From contig JAFVXY010000020.1 in assembly GCA_017500845.1 (NCBI GenBank), positions 1-50,745 of the forward strand: DNA of 50,745 nucleotides. The letters run 5' to 3'. The notes beneath the pieces are model-generated. The model did not search any database, was not told the origin of the DNA, and saw only the letters and a list, made by a program, of their open reading frames with translations. Positions 21,277-30,908 of this stretch are shown here, in pieces. This DNA comes from Clostridia bacterium. Its GTDB lineage: Bacteria; Bacillota; Clostridia; Christensenellales; Pumilibacteraceae. Position 1 is the first letter of the stretch. Every line of letters starts with the position of its first letter. The translations under genes were made by a program, and so were the position numbers.

Positions 21277-22530
21277 ATGAGGGTGCATTTTGTTGGTATA
21301 AACGGCGTTAGTATGCAGTTTCTTGCCTCGCTTTGTCGAGCAAGAGGAGTAGAGGTTAGCGGCTCGGATATAGCTACGGGCGGGCATAAAGCAAGCAACG
21401 TAGTGGGTGCGGATGCGGTGGTGTATTCGTACGCAATCAGCGCGGAAAACGTGGAAATCGTGGAGGCAAAAAGGCTGGGTATTCCGCTTTTTTCCCGTGC
21501 GCAGCTGTTGGGTGCGCTGTCCGATACGTTTGGCGAGGTGGTGGCAATAAGCGGAACACACGGCAAAACTACGACCACGGCGATGATGGGAGCGACGTTG
21601 GGATATCTCAATCCCACCTGCCACGTTGGCGGCAGTGTAAACGGTGTTTTTGGCAATATCGGCGAAAGCTCGCTGTTTATCACCGAGGCTTGCGAATACC
21701 GAGAAAGCTTTTTGTCGCTTGCGCCCGACTGCGCGGTGGTGCTAAACGTCGAGCTTGACCACGCTGATTATTACAGTAGCTATCAAAGGTTCTACGCCGC
21801 CTTTGAAAAATTCACGGCAAAAAGCAAGACCGCCTTGGTGTGCGGCGACAACGAAGCCAAAACGCTTAAGGGCAGGGAGCGCACCTACACCTTTGGGCTA
21901 AGCCCCATCAACGATTACTATGCCCATATCGTGGGCGAGTTAAACGGCTACTATACTTTTGAGGCATGTTTTAGGGGCGAAAAGTTTGCGGATATTACGC
22001 TGTCGGTGCGCGGCGAGCATAACGTACTCAACGCAATGTCGGTGATTGCTTACTGCCACCTTACAGGCAAGGATTTTAGTGCTATTCGGAACTTTGCAGG
22101 CGTAGATAGACGGTTCGAGAGCCTTTGTAAAATAGGCAGTACCGAAATAATAAGCGACTATGCGCACCACCCTCACGAAATAGAGTGTACGCTTGAGCTG
22201 GCTAAGAAAATATATCGAAGTGTATTCGCCGTTTTCGAGCCGCATACATATACGAGGACGGCGGCTTTTTGTAAGGAATTTGCTTCGGCGTTATCCATAG
22301 CTGACGAGTGCTTGCTTGTTCCCATATATCCTGCGCGAGAAGCGCCTATTCCCGGCGTGGCTTCCTCGTTGATTGCTAAAAGGGGTGGCTTTATGGAGGC
22401 GCAGTCGTATAGCGAGGCGCAAAAAATACTCACCCGAAATATAGGCGAGTACGATTGCGTTTTGTTTATGGGGGCGGGAACGGTAGATGATTTTGCAAGA
22501 AGATTCGTTTCCGTTTATAAAAACTTATAG
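21277..22530 (+). CDS. murC: UDP-N-acetylmuramate--L-alanine ligase MurC
   Basis: A 417-residue Mur ligase, slightly shorter than the usual 440-460. Seen: N-terminal MRVHFVGINGVSM dinucleotide-type loop, ATP loop AISGTHGKTTTTAMM (about 91-105), NVELDHADYY, GVDRRFE, SDYAHHPHEIECTL and FEPHTYTRT, all MurC markers. It adds L-Ala to UDP-MurNAc in the cytosol, the first stem-peptide step. No ribosome binding site precedes the ATG, and a TATTAT (21265-21270) lies 6 nt upstream, so the transcript may be leaderless. It is divergent from spoVG and convergent with hpt. Confidence 0.95.
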   Translation: MRVHFVGINGVSMQFLASLCRARGVEVSGSDIATGGHKASNVVGADAVVYSYAISAENVEIVEAKRLGIPLFSRAQLLGALSDTFGEVVAISGTHGKTTTTAMMGATLGYLNPTCHVGGSVNGVFGNIGESSLFITEACEYRESFLSLAPDCAVVLNVELDHADYYSSYQRFYAAFEKFTAKSKTALVCGDNEAKTLKGRERTYTFGLSPINDYYAHIVGELNGYYTFEACFRGEKFADITLSVRGEHNVLNAMSVIAYCHLTGKDFSAIRNFAGVDRRFESLCKIGSTEIISDYAHHPHEIECTLELAKKIYRSVFAVFEPHTYTRTAAFCKEFASALSIADECLLVPIYPAREAPIPGVASSLIAKRGGFMEAQSYSEAQKILTRNIGEYDCVLFMGAGTVDDFARRFVSVYKNL

Positions 22531-22550
22531 TTTTAAGCATCGATACAAAG

Positions 22551-23111
22551 CTACTTGTCCGTATCGCATTGGTATTCGGCGATATAAGGCAGATTTCGGT
22601 ACTGCTCGGCGCAGTCCAGTCCGTACCCGATCACAAAGAAGTCCGGTATGGTAAACAGCGCTACGTCAGGCCGAAAATCGATCACGCGGCGGCTTGGCTT
22701 ATCTAAAAGTGTAACCACCTTTAGCGAAAGCGGGTTGCGAGCTTTCAGCATTTTTACGACCTCGGCAAGCGTTCTGCCCGTGTCGATGATGTCCTCGATA
22801 ATAACTACATGGTACGTGCTTACGTCACGGTCAAGATCCATTGTGACGGTAACCTTGCCGCATGAGAGTGTGCCCTCGTAATAGCTTTTTACTCGCATAA
22901 AGCCAACCTCGCAGGGCACGGTAATCGCCCTGGCAATATCCGCCAAAAAGATAAACGAGCCCGTCAAAATGCTTACAAGCAAAAGTGGCTTGCCGTCGTA
23001 TTCGGCGGATAGCTCCTTGCCCACTTCGGCTACCTTTTGCTCGATTTGCTCCTTGGTGATTGCAATACGCTTGATTTTGCGCTGATAATCCATTTTGTCA
23101 CAATTGTTCAT
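22551..23111 (-). CDS. hpt: Hypoxanthine phosphoribosyltransferase
   Basis: A 186-residue protein that salvages hypoxanthine/guanine to IMP/GMP with PRPP. Seen: LLVSILTGSFIFLADIAR, MRVKSYYEGT and the PRPP loop VVIIEDIIDTGRTL, then DFFVIGYGLDCAEQYRNLPYIA. The start follows AAAGGAG. It has its own promoter (23140-23168, minus). Confidence 0.96.
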   Translation of the reverse strand: MNNCDKMDYQRKIKRIAITKEQIEQKVAEVGKELSAEYDGKPLLLVSILTGSFIFLADIARAITVPCEVGFMRVKSYYEGTLSCGKVTVTMDLDRDVSTYHVVIIEDIIDTGRTLAEVVKMLKARNPLSLKVVTLLDKPSRRVIDFRPDVALFTIPDFFVIGYGLDCAEQYRNLPYIAEYQCDTDK

Positions 23112-23139
23112 AGCCGTAGCTCCTTTTTATAACGGTATG

Positions 23140-23168
23140 ATTATATCATATAATTTTGCTTTTTGCAA
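23140..23168 (-). promoter_or_regulatory. Promoter of hpt
   Basis: On the minus strand TTGCAA (23168-23163), 17 bp, TGA-TATAAT (23145-23140). Confidence 0.7.
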
Positions 23169-23244
23169 CAAAAGCCACGTGCTTGCAAGCCATAAAAACG
23201 GTTGGGCGGTCTTACTAATGGCGTGCCAAAGCGGCATAATTCAC

Positions 23245-23273
23245 TTGACTTAAATTATCCTTTGTAGTATTAT
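23245..23273 (+). promoter_or_regulatory. Promoter of gpsA
   Basis: TTGACT (23245-23250), 17 bp, TATTAT (23268-23273). Confidence 0.7.
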
Positions 23274-23304
23274 AAATAGGAATACAGTAGCAAAAGGAGA
23301 ACAC

Positions 23305-24264
23305 ATGAAGGTTTCGGTTTTAGGCTGCGGAAGATGGGGCTCATTCCTCGCGTGGTACAACAACTACATAGGTCACGATGTGGTAAGCTTTGGCAGAGAG
23401 GATTCCCCAAGCTACAAAGTGCTTAAGGAAACGGGCAAAAACGAGTGGGTGACGCTTAGTGAGGGCATCGAGCTTTCGTGCGATCTCAAGTACTCGGTAG
23501 AGCGCGCGGACGTGATTATCATATCTATCAATTCGCAAGGCTTGAGAGAGTTCTTTAAGCAAATTGTAAAGTACGAGCATAAGGATAAGATTTTCGTTCT
23601 TTGCATGAAGGGTATCGAAAACGTTACGGGCAAGCGACTTACCGAGGTTGCAATCGAAAGCGGTATCGACAAAAGCAAAATCGCCGTTTGGGTGGGCCCG
23701 GGACATATTCAGGAGTTCACCAAGGGCAGACCGAGCTGTATGGTTATCGACTCGTACAGCGACGAGCTCACCGACAGGCTTATCAGCTACTTCAAAAGCA
23801 ACTTGATTAGGTTCTATCACGGAAACGATATAATCGGCACCGAAATCGGCGCGGCGGCAAAAAATGTGATGGGTATATTGGCAGGAGCCGCCGACGGAAT
23901 GCAAATGCCTGCGCTTAAGGGTGCGCTTTTGGCACGCGGCAGCAGGGAAATCGCAAGGCTTATAGGTGCGCTTGGCGGCAACGAGCTGTCTGCGTACGGA
24001 CTTTGCCATCTCGGTGACTACGAGGCAACGCTTTTCTCCGAGCATAGCCACAACCGCAAATGGGGTGAGCTGTTCGTTAAGGGCGAAAAATTTACAAAGC
24101 TTGCCGAGGGCGTTATGACGGCAAAGGCTATTTCGGCACTTGCCGCTAAGGTCGGGGCACAGGTGCCGCTTACCGATGCGGTAAACAAAATGATAGACGG
24201 CGCGGCACCCAACGAGCTTCTTAAGGACTTGTTCGAGCGTCCGCTTACACACGAATTTGAGTAA
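23305..24264 (+). CDS. gpsA: Glycerol-3-phosphate dehydrogenase (NAD(P)+)
   Basis: A 319-residue cytosolic enzyme making sn-glycerol-3-phosphate for phospholipids. N-terminal nucleotide fold VSVLGCGRWGSFLAW, the VGPGH motif, GTEIGAAAKNVMGI with the catalytic Lys, GDYEATLFSEHSHNRKWGE and the C-terminal domain are present. Start follows AAAGGAG. Monocistronic, flanked by its own promoter and terminator. Confidence 0.95.
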   Translation: MKVSVLGCGRWGSFLAWYNNYIGHDVVSFGREDSPSYKVLKETGKNEWVTLSEGIELSCDLKYSVERADVIIISINSQGLREFFKQIVKYEHKDKIFVLCMKGIENVTGKRLTEVAIESGIDKSKIAVWVGPGHIQEFTKGRPSCMVIDSYSDELTDRLISYFKSNLIRFYHGNDIIGTEIGAAAKNVMGILAGAADGMQMPALKGALLARGSREIARLIGALGGNELSAYGLCHLGDYEATLFSEHSHNRKWGELFVKGEKFTKLAEGVMTAKAISALAAKVGAQVPLTDAVNKMIDGAAPNELLKDLFERPLTHEFE

Positions 24265-24274
24265 AAGCATAGAC

Positions 24275-24309
24275 AAAAAAAGAACGCTTATATCGGGCGT
24301 TCTTTTTTT
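24275..24309. terminator. Bidirectional terminator gpsA / 24372 gene
   Basis: A7-GAACGC (24275-24287) pairs with GCGTTC-T7 (24297-24309). It serves converging genes. Confidence 0.85.
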
Positions 24310-24371
24310 GTGCTTTGTGCTATGTTTTTACAAAATAGCGTTACGTATCTGCGTTTTATTGCTAAGAGGTG

Positions 24372-24680
24372 TTAGTCTACGGGCAAATATTCCTTGTATA
24401 GGTGTCGTATTCTGCCCGTTTGCTCCTTGACGTATTCGAGGGTAAAAAAGTCAAACGGAACGTCCTCGACAAAGTCGCTTGCAAGAAATCGAGCAATACC
24501 GAAGCTGTCAAAATTTCGAATATGTGACACAAGTATCACGGGGGTGGGGACGTCCATTTCCTCGCAAAGCTTGGGTAGCATCGACTCGAAATCGTTTATG
24601 TCAAATTTTCCCTCGTGCTTGTAGACGTGGCTTTTGGTAATCTTTTCACTACGGATTGTTTTTGCCCAGATTTTGTACAT
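24372..24680 (-). CDS. Conserved hypothetical protein
   Basis: A 102-residue soluble protein (MYKIWAKTIRSEKI at the start, later MDVPTPVILVSHIRNFDSFG, then FVEDVPFDFFTLEYV). It resembles a family of small uncharacterised Firmicutes proteins I recall without a known function. Start follows AAGGAG. It has its own promoter at 24710-24739. Confidence 0.65.
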   Translation of the reverse strand: MYKIWAKTIRSEKITKSHVYKHEGKFDINDFESMLPKLCEEMDVPTPVILVSHIRNFDSFGIARFLASDFVEDVPFDFFTLEYVKEQTGRIRHLYKEYLPVD

Positions 24681-24709
24681 AGCCTACTCCTTATTTTTTT
24701 GTTGACGTC

Positions 24710-24739
24710 ATAATAGCATAAAAATAGGCGATAAGTCAA
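24710..24739 (-). promoter_or_regulatory. Promoter of 24372 gene
   Basis: On the minus strand TTGACT (24739-24734), 18 bp, TGC-TATTAT (24715-24710). Confidence 0.6.
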
Positions 24740-24800
24740 AAGAAAAGCGGCTAAAAAATGCGTTTTGGTGTGTGAAAGGCAATAATATTCCGTTATGCGC

Positions 24801-24830
24801 TTGACTTTTGAGCTGAAATGGGTATATAAT
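24801..24830 (+). promoter_or_regulatory. Promoter of greA-lysS operon
   Basis: TTGACT (24801-24806), 18 bp, TATAAT (24825-24830). No further clear promoter is visible before the operon ends at ricT. Confidence 0.7.
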
Positions 24831-24864
24831 ATAAATTACTGAGTTATAAGGAGAATTAACAAAT

Positions 24865-25323
24865 ATGGTAGAATTACTGACTTTGGAGGATATAAAGGAG
24901 CTTGAAGCAGAGCTTGAGGACCTTAAGGTTAACGGCAGAGCCGATATGGCAAACAAAATCAGAGCTGCCCGTGAGTTCGGCGACTTGTCCGAGAATGCCG
25001 AATATGACATTGCAAAGGAAGAGCAGGCAAAGATGGAAGCGCGTATCGTGGAAATCGAAACGATGCTCCGCAATGCTCAGGTGTACGAAAAATCCAAGTC
25101 GGACAAGGTTGGTCTTGGTCACACCGTAAAAATTATGGACCTCGACACCAAAAACGAATACACCTACGACATCGTAGGCTCGCATCAGGCTAATCCGATG
25201 GAAAACCGCATCAGCAACGAGTCGCCTGTTGGCAAGGCTCTTATGGGCAAAAAGCGCAACGACACCGTTGAGATTAAGGTAAAAGCGGGCGTTAAGAAAT
25301 ACAAGATTATCAAGATAAGCTAA
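24865..25323 (+). CDS. greA: Transcription elongation factor GreA
   Basis: A 152-residue factor that rescues backtracked RNA polymerase. N-terminal coiled coil (about 10-75) with the tip motif REFGDLSENAEYDIAKEEQ carrying the catalytic acidic pair, then the FKBP-like C-terminal domain (VGSHQANPMENRISNESPVGKALMGKK). Start follows AAGGAG. lysS begins 9 nt later. Confidence 0.97.
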   Translation: MVELLTLEDIKELEAELEDLKVNGRADMANKIRAAREFGDLSENAEYDIAKEEQAKMEARIVEIETMLRNAQVYEKSKSDKVGLGHTVKIMDLDTKNEYTYDIVGSHQANPMENRISNESPVGKALMGKKRNDTVEIKVKAGVKKYKIIKIS

Positions 25324-25332
25324 GGAGCAATT

Positions 25333-26847
25333 ATGGAAGAGAAGAACATTCAAGTACCTGCCGAAGCGGAAAACGAGGCAGTGGACATGCAAGAGCAGCT
25401 TTCGCTCTCGCAAATCAGACGCGAAAAGCTTGCCGCATTTGCAGAGGCGGGCAAGAATCCGTACGAAATTACTAAGTTCAATCCTAAGCATAAGTCCGAA
25501 TACATTCACCAAAAGGAGTCGCTTATCGGCAAAAAGACGGTGGTTGCCGGCCGCCTTGTAAGCAAGCGCGTTATGGGCAAGGCCAGCTTTGGTCATATTT
25601 TGGATTCCGAGGGTCAGCTTCAGATTTACGTAAAAATCGACGAGGTGGGTGCCGAGGCGTATGACGATTGGAAAAAGTATGATATCGGCGACATCGTGGG
25701 CGTAGAGGGCAAGGTGTTTGTTACTCACAAGGGCGAGGTTTCGGTATCGGCAACCAAAATCGTTCTTTTGTCCAAGTCGCTTTGGCCGCTTCCCGAAAAA
25801 TGGCACGGTCTTAAGGACAACGATATGCGTTACCGTCAGCGTTACGTAGACCTTATCGCAAATCCGTCCGTAAAGGACACCTTTGTAAAAAGATCCAAAA
25901 TCATTTCCACCATTCGTCGCCGCCTTGAAAAGAACGGCTTTATCGAGGTGGAAACTCCCATACTCAACACCATTGCGGGCGGTGCAAACGCAAGACCGTT
26001 CATTACGCACCACAATACGCTTGACATAGATATGTATATGCGTATCGCTCCCGAGCTTTACCTTAAGCGTCTTATCGTAGGCGGCTTTGATAAGGTGTTT
26101 GAAATCGGCAGACTTTTCCGCAACGAGGGTATGGACATAAAGCACAATCCCGAGTTCACCACGATGGAGCTGTACCAAGCGTACGCCGACCTTGACGACA
26201 TGGCGGACCTTACCGAGGACCTTTTTGACGCAATCCGAAAGGAACTTAATCTTGGCGAGGTTATCAGCTATCAGGGTACTGAAATCAACCTTGCTACTCC
26301 GTGGAAGCGCATAACCATGCTCGAGGCGGTAAAGGAATACGCGGGCGTTGACTTTACAAATCTTAACGATGAGCAGGCAGTAGCCGAGGCAACAAGGCTT
26401 GGTGTCGAGCTTGACAAGGGCAAGCGCACTTGGGGCAACGCGGTATACGAGGTATTCGACCAATTCGTAGAGGAAAAGCTTATTCAGCCGACCTTTATCT
26501 ACGACTATCCCATCGAGGTAAGTCCGCTTGCTAAGCGCAAGGCAAACGATCCGCGCCTTACTCACAGATTCGAGTTCTTTATCTACGCGCGTGAAATGGG
26601 TAATGCATTTGCCGAGCTTAACGACCCCATCGACCAAAAGGCAAGATTCGAGGCTCAGGTTGCGCTTCGCTCCTCGGGTGACGACGAGGCTCAGATGATG
26701 GACGAGGACTACGTTACCGCACTTGAATACGGTATGCCTCCGACGGGCGGTATCGGTATCGGTATCGATAGACTTGTTATGCTCTTTACGGACAGCTTCT
26801 CCATCAGGGACGTATTGTTGTTCCCCACAATGAAGCCCAAAAAGTGA
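25333..26847 (+). CDS. lysS: Lysyl-tRNA synthetase (class II)
   Basis: A 504-residue enzyme of normal length. An N-terminal OB-fold anticodon-binding domain (about 65-180; [19 protein letters not shown]) precedes the class II catalytic domain with motif 1 (FIEVETPIL), motif 2 ([21 protein letters not shown]) and motif 3 ([13 protein letters not shown]). It charges tRNA-Lys. Its ribosome binding site overlaps the greA stop. Its TGA overlaps the GTG of the next gene. Confidence 0.98.
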   Translation: MEEKNIQVPAEAENEAVDMQEQLSLSQIRREKLAAFAEAGKNPYEITKFNPKHKSEYIHQKESLIGKKTVVAGRLVSKRVMGKASFGHILDSEGQLQIYVKIDEVGAEAYDDWKKYDIGDIVGVEGKVFVTHKGEVSVSATKIVLLSKSLWPLPEKWHGLKDNDMRYRQRYVDLIANPSVKDTFVKRSKIISTIRRRLEKNGFIEVETPILNTIAGGANARPFITHHNTLDIDMYMRIAPELYLKRLIVGGFDKVFEIGRLFRNEGMDIKHNPEFTTMELYQAYADLDDMADLTEDLFDAIRKELNLGEVISYQGTEINLATPWKRITMLEAVKEYAGVDFTNLNDEQAVAEATRLGVELDKGKRTWGNAVYEVFDQFVEEKLIQPTFIYDYPIEVSPLAKRKANDPRLTHRFEFFIYAREMGNAFAELNDPIDQKARFEAQVALRSSGDDEAQMMDEDYVTALEYGMPPTGGIGIGIDRLVMLFTDSFSIRDVLLFPTMKPKK

Positions 26848-27860
26848 ATCTATATATAAACAAAAAAGTCGAGGATTATATAAGAGCGTCCCGTCAGCGC
26901 TGGCATACGCCGGGGCATAAGGGGACGCTTTTGTCCACCGATATAACCGAAATAGACGACGACTTCCCCGGAGATGCTATAATCAAGGCGCAGGAGAGAA
27001 CGGCAAAAATTCTGGGAGCTAAGCACGTAAGATTTCTTGTGGGCGGCTCGTCTATGGGTATAAAGGCTTCGGTGATAGCTGCAGGCGGCGATATACTGGT
27101 TGCAAAAAATTCGCACCGCGCGCTTTTTGAGGCGGCGCGACTAGCCAAGGTAAATGTTTTTACTGTCGAAAACGAAATTAGGGACGACCTGCCTATGCCG
27201 CTTTCGGCAAGGCAGATAGAGAGCGCACTTAAGGCGCACCCCTCGGTTAAGGCGGTGTACATTACCTCGCCCGACTATTACGGACTTGCGGCAAAGGCGG
27301 ATATTGCGGAGGTCGCGAAGGGCAGATACTTGTTTTGTGACGGAGCGCACGGCGCGCATTTTCCGTTCAGAACCGATTTATTCCCGACTTCGTTTTCCTC
27401 TTTTGCGGACGCAACAAATCTTAGCGCACACAAAACGCTTCCCGCTTTTACGCAAAGTGCCTTTTTGGCAGTTAACAACGACGAGCTTATAGGCAAAATT
27501 GACGAGGCTCTTGACCTTTTAGGTACGACCAGCCCCTCTTACGTTTTGCTTGGCGGTTTGGAGTACGCCGCTTGCTATACCAGTCAAAACGCAAGCCATT
27601 ACGATGGGCTGGTTACGGCAATAAACGACCTTAAATCCAAGGTGCCTACGCTATCAAACGATGACATAACGAGAGTGGTTGTAGACGCCTTCAGAATGGG
27701 GCTAAGCGGTGAAGAATTATATCTTAGGTTAAAAAAACGCGGTATCGTAGCAGAGAAATATGATCACAGATACGTGGTGTTCATAGTTTCGATATGCGAT
27801 ACTCCGCACGATATTGATATATTAAAGGACGAACTATGCGAGGCAAGTTTATTACGTTAG
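26844..27860 (+). CDS. Short Orn/Lys/Arg decarboxylase-family PLP enzyme (YaaO-like)
   Basis: A 338-residue fold-type I PLP protein with WHTPGHKG near the N-terminus, [12 protein letters not shown] (cofactor phosphate region), [11 protein letters not shown] (pyridine-N Asp and stacking His) and [15 protein letters not shown] with the Schiff-base Lys. Relatives such as B. subtilis YaaO have about 480 residues; most of the C-terminal domain is missing here, though active-site residues are kept. The substrate is uncertain. The GTG start overlaps the lysS stop, and the 3' end overlaps tmk by 25 nt. Confidence 0.85.
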   Translation: MNLYINKKVEDYIRASRQRWHTPGHKGTLLSTDITEIDDDFPGDAIIKAQERTAKILGAKHVRFLVGGSSMGIKASVIAAGGDILVAKNSHRALFEAARLAKVNVFTVENEIRDDLPMPLSARQIESALKAHPSVKAVYITSPDYYGLAAKADIAEVAKGRYLFCDGAHGAHFPFRTDLFPTSFSSFADATNLSAHKTLPAFTQSAFLAVNNDELIGKIDEALDLLGTTSPSYVLLGGLEYAACYTSQNASHYDGLVTAINDLKSKVPTLSNDDITRVVVDAFRMGLSGEELYLRLKKRGIVAEKYDHRYVVFIVSICDTPHDIDILKDELCEASLLR

Positions 27861-28456
27861 AGGGCTGTGACGGCTCGGGCAAAAGCACGCAAATCGAGAT
27901 GCTAAAAGGCACGCTTGCGGCAAAAAATATTCCGTTCGTTTTTACCCGCGAACCGGGCGGAACGGTAATTTCCGAGCGCATCAGGGAGATTATTTCCGAC
28001 CCATCGCTTAGCGAGATGGACTATTATACCGAGCTTCTTTTGTACACGGCGGCTCGCCGTCAGCATACTGCGGAGTTTATTTCGCGACAGCTCGAACTTG
28101 GCAAATACGTCTTTTGCGACAGATACGTGGACTCTACCGTTGCCTATCAGGGATACGGCAGGGGACTTGACGTGCAGACAATAAACTTTTGCAACAAGCT
28201 TGCACTTGGTGATGAAAAAATTGACCTAACGCTCTTTTTTGATTTATCGCCCCAGGAAGCGTTTGCACGCAAGGGCGGCGCAGACAAAAGCGATAGATTA
28301 GAGTGCGAGGAAATGGACTTTTATACCAGAATATACGGGGGCTACAAAAAAATAGCCATGGAAAACGAGCGAGTTGCGGTGGTTGATGCAAGAGGAACGG
28401 CAGACGAGGTTCACCGCAAAATGCTTAAAATTTTAGAGCAGCGAGGAATTTTATGA
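27836..28456 (+). CDS. tmk: Thymidylate kinase
   Basis: A 206-residue kinase phosphorylating dTMP to dTDP. P-loop [12 protein letters not shown] (about 8-19), the DRY-type motif VFCDRYVDSTVAYQGYGRG and the FTREPGG dTMP-binding segment are present. The ribosome binding site AAAGGAC is inside the preceding gene. It overlaps holB by ATGA. Confidence 0.96.
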   Translation: MRGKFITLEGCDGSGKSTQIEMLKGTLAAKNIPFVFTREPGGTVISERIREIISDPSLSEMDYYTELLLYTAARRQHTAEFISRQLELGKYVFCDRYVDSTVAYQGYGRGLDVQTINFCNKLALGDEKIDLTLFFDLSPQEAFARKGGADKSDRLECEEMDFYTRIYGGYKKIAMENERVAVVDARGTADEVHRKMLKILEQRGIL

Positions 28457-29382
28457 CGTTTTCGCAGGCGGTAAAGCGAAATCAGACCTTTGCTCAGCTT
28501 AGGGCAGAGGCAAAAACGAATACGCATTCTTATATGATTGTTTCGCCGGATACGGTGACGAGCCAGCTGTTTGCGCTGTCGCTGGTGTCGCTTTGCACCG
28601 GTAAAAGCGAGGAGCAGGTAGAGGAGAGCGCGGACGTTTACTTTTTGCCACAGGGCGAAAAGGTGCTTATTTCGGACGCCGACTTTATTACCTCGCAGGT
28701 GCATATTATGCCCACCGTGCTTGACAAAAAATATTTTATAGTACGTAATGCCGAAACCGCAAACGAGGCGGCTCAAAACAAGCTACTTAAGACGTTGGAG
28801 GAAGCGCCCGAAACGGCAGTAATAATTATGCTTTGCGCCAACGAGTACGCAATGCTTCCCACCGTAAGATCGCGTTGCCGCATTATAAGACCGTCGGCGT
28901 ATAGTGACGATATTGTACAAAATGTGCTAAGCGGTGAGTACGGCGAGGTGGATAATCCGTCCTTTGTGGTGGCGATGGCAGACGGAAACCTATCAAGGCT
29001 TCAAGCCGCTGTGTCGGGCGGAACCGAAGCGTTGGACAGCGCTCTTAATCTTATGGTCTACATGCGCAAAAGCGGCGAAATTTTGCCGTACGCCACACGA
29101 TTGATTGCAAAAAAGGATAAGCTTATAGAGATAATAGACTGTATCGAGCTTATCTTGCGTGACTGCATGGTGGTGTGGTATCGTCCCGAGCACGTCAAGC
29201 TAAGGGACAATGTTATGGATATACGCGAGCTTTCGTCCCACTACACGCCCGAGGCAGTAATAAGGATATTGCCGCACGTGGCGCGTGCACGCAAGCGACT
29301 TGCAAACGCAGGCAACGTAAGCAGTGTGGTTGACCAATTATTATTTTCTATATTGGAGGAAAAAGCAAAATGCCAAAGGTAG
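28453..29382 (+). CDS. holB: DNA polymerase III subunit delta'
   Basis: A 309-residue AAA+ relative of dnaX. It keeps the KLLKTLEEAPETAVIIML and TVRSRCRII (SRC) motifs but has no Walker A P-loop, normal for delta', which is a structural clamp-loader subunit. The position between tmk and ricT is the conserved Firmicutes order. It overlaps ricT by 13 nt. Confidence 0.92.
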   Translation: MTFSQAVKRNQTFAQLRAEAKTNTHSYMIVSPDTVTSQLFALSLVSLCTGKSEEQVEESADVYFLPQGEKVLISDADFITSQVHIMPTVLDKKYFIVRNAETANEAAQNKLLKTLEEAPETAVIIMLCANEYAMLPTVRSRCRIIRPSAYSDDIVQNVLSGEYGEVDNPSFVVAMADGNLSRLQAAVSGGTEALDSALNLMVYMRKSGEILPYATRLIAKKDKLIEIIDCIELILRDCMVVWYRPEHVKLRDNVMDIRELSSHYTPEAVIRILPHVARARKRLANAGNVSSVVDQLLFSILEEKAKCQR

Positions 29383-30563
29383 TTGGCGTAAAATTTAGCA
29401 ATACAGCTAAAATATATTATTTCGAGCCAAGAGAGCACGAATATACGCAAGATTGTGGCGTAATAGTGGAAACGGCACGCGGCATCGAATACGGAACGGT
29501 GGCTCTTCTGCCCATGGACATATCCGAGGATAAAATAGTGGGACAGCTTAAGCCCATTATTCGTGTGGCAACGCCAAAGGATACTGCTCAGTACAAAGAA
29601 CTTGAGGCACGTAGGGTCGAAACTATGACCATTGCTCACGAAAAAATCAAGGCAAGCGGGCTGGATATGAAGCTCGTGGACGCAAAATACAACTTTGACG
29701 GACAAAAGCTGGTGCTGTACTTTACGGCGGACGAGCGAGTGGACTTCCGTGAGCTTGTGCGCGAGCTGGCTTCCACCTTCCATACCCGAATCGAGCTTAG
29801 ACAAATCGGAGCAAGGGACGAGTGCAAGATGCTTGGCGGAATCGGCCCGTGTGGCAGGCCGTGCTGTTGTGCGGCTCATGCGCTTGACTATGCGCACGTA
29901 TCCATCAAGATGGCAAAAAATCAAGGGCTTGCGCTAAACCCCGGCAAAATCAACGGCTTGTGCGGTAGCCTTATGTGCTGTCTTGAATACGAAAACGATT
30001 ATTACACCGAGGTCAACAAGCTTATGCCTAAGGTTGGCAGTGAGGTTTCTTTGGCTGACGGCGCTAAAGGCGTGGTTACGGCAATCAATCAGCTAAAAAA
30101 GACGGTAACCGTAAAGACGCAAAACAAGGACGACAGCTTTACCTATTCTACGGTTACGCTTGACGAGCTAAACGCTTATAAGGAGAATGAGGTGGAAAAG
30201 GAAGCTGAAGCTACTCAAACGGAAGTCGAGGACGAAAGACAAGATCAAGCCGAGGTGGAAATTGAGGTTAGCGATAAGCAAGCCGCCGACCAGACCGAGG
30301 CTGTTGCGAGCCAAGCCGAGCAGCAAGAACGCCCCGAACGTCCCGAACGCAAGGATAGCCGCGGCAAGGGTGATCATAGGCACGGCAGAGAGGGTGGCAA
30401 GCGCGATTACGCCAAGCGCCCCGCAAGAGAGGGCAAGCCGCAAGGCACGGGCGAAAATTTGGATAAGGGCAAGAGCCGCCATCATGGAAACGGAAATCGT
30501 TATGGCAAAAAACGTGGCGATAGGTCGGAAAAAGCTCCGCAAGGTAAGCCCGAGCAAAACTAA
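29370..30563 (+). CDS. ricT: PSP1-domain protein RicT (YaaT)
   Basis: A 397-residue protein. The PSP1 domain covers about 1-260, with the Cys-rich signature ARDECKMLGGIGPCGRPCCC and LCGSLMCCLEYE. In B. subtilis RicT joins RicA and RicF in a complex that carries [4Fe-4S] clusters and modulates RNase Y maturation of operon mRNAs. The C-terminal 130 residues are a low-complexity charged tail, first acidic (Glu/Gln), then basic (Arg/Lys/Gly/His), perhaps for RNA binding. Last gene of the greA operon. Confidence 0.92.
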   Translation: MPKVVGVKFSNTAKIYYFEPREHEYTQDCGVIVETARGIEYGTVALLPMDISEDKIVGQLKPIIRVATPKDTAQYKELEARRVETMTIAHEKIKASGLDMKLVDAKYNFDGQKLVLYFTADERVDFRELVRELASTFHTRIELRQIGARDECKMLGGIGPCGRPCCCAAHALDYAHVSIKMAKNQGLALNPGKINGLCGSLMCCLEYENDYYTEVNKLMPKVGSEVSLADGAKGVVTAINQLKKTVTVKTQNKDDSFTYSTVTLDELNAYKENEVEKEAEATQTEVEDERQDQAEVEIEVSDKQAADQTEAVASQAEQQERPERPERKDSRGKGDHRHGREGGKRDYAKRPAREGKPQGTGENLDKGKSRHHGNGNRYGKKRGDRSEKAPQGKPEQN

Positions 30564-30596
30564 AAATAAAAATTTGCAAATAAATTATAAAAACTG

Positions 30597-30625
30597 TTTA
30601 CAAATATAAAAATGTATGATACAAT
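30597..30625 (+). promoter_or_regulatory. Promoter of ferredoxin gene
   Basis: TTTACA (30597-30602), 17 bp, TGA-TACAAT extended -10 (30620-30625). Confidence 0.7.
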
Positions 30626-30670
30626 AAGTACACTACTTAGGTGGTAATAAAAAAGAAGGAGAAAAGAGTT

Positions 30671-30841
30671 ATGCCCAGAATTATTAGTGACGAATGCATT
30701 GCGTGCGGAAGCTGCGAAGCAAGCTGCCCCGTAAATGCAATTGCAATGGGTGCTGCCCATTTCGAAATCAACGAAGCTGAGTGCATCGATTGTGGTGCAT
30801 GCGAAGGTGCTTGCCCGGTAAGTGCAATCAGCGAGAAGTAA
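30671..30841 (+). CDS. 2x[4Fe-4S] ferredoxin
   Basis: A 56-residue clostridial-type ferredoxin with two CxxCxxCxxxCP motifs (CIACGSCEASCP and CIDCGACEGACP). It carries low-potential electrons in anaerobic metabolism. The ATG follows AAGGAG; an upstream in-frame start has no site. It is a single-gene unit with its own promoter and terminator. Confidence 0.95.
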   Translation: MPRIISDECIACGSCEASCPVNAIAMGAAHFEINEAECIDCGACEGACPVSAISEK

Positions 30842-30852
30842 CAAAAATTCAG

Positions 30853-30887
30853 AAAAAGAGGGTCCTTATTTTGGGGACTCTCTTTTT
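30853..30887 (+). terminator. Terminator of ferredoxin gene
   Basis: Arms 30853-30865 and 30875-30887 pair over 13 bp with one G-U and end in Ts. It lies just upstream of the next start codon. Confidence 0.8.
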
Positions 30888-30908
30888 CTATAAGACAAGG
30901 TGGTGAAA

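Noticed and set aside
24874-26637. 587-residue minus-strand open frame
   Set aside because: It is antisense to greA and lysS, which are certain; long antisense frames are expected with this codon bias.
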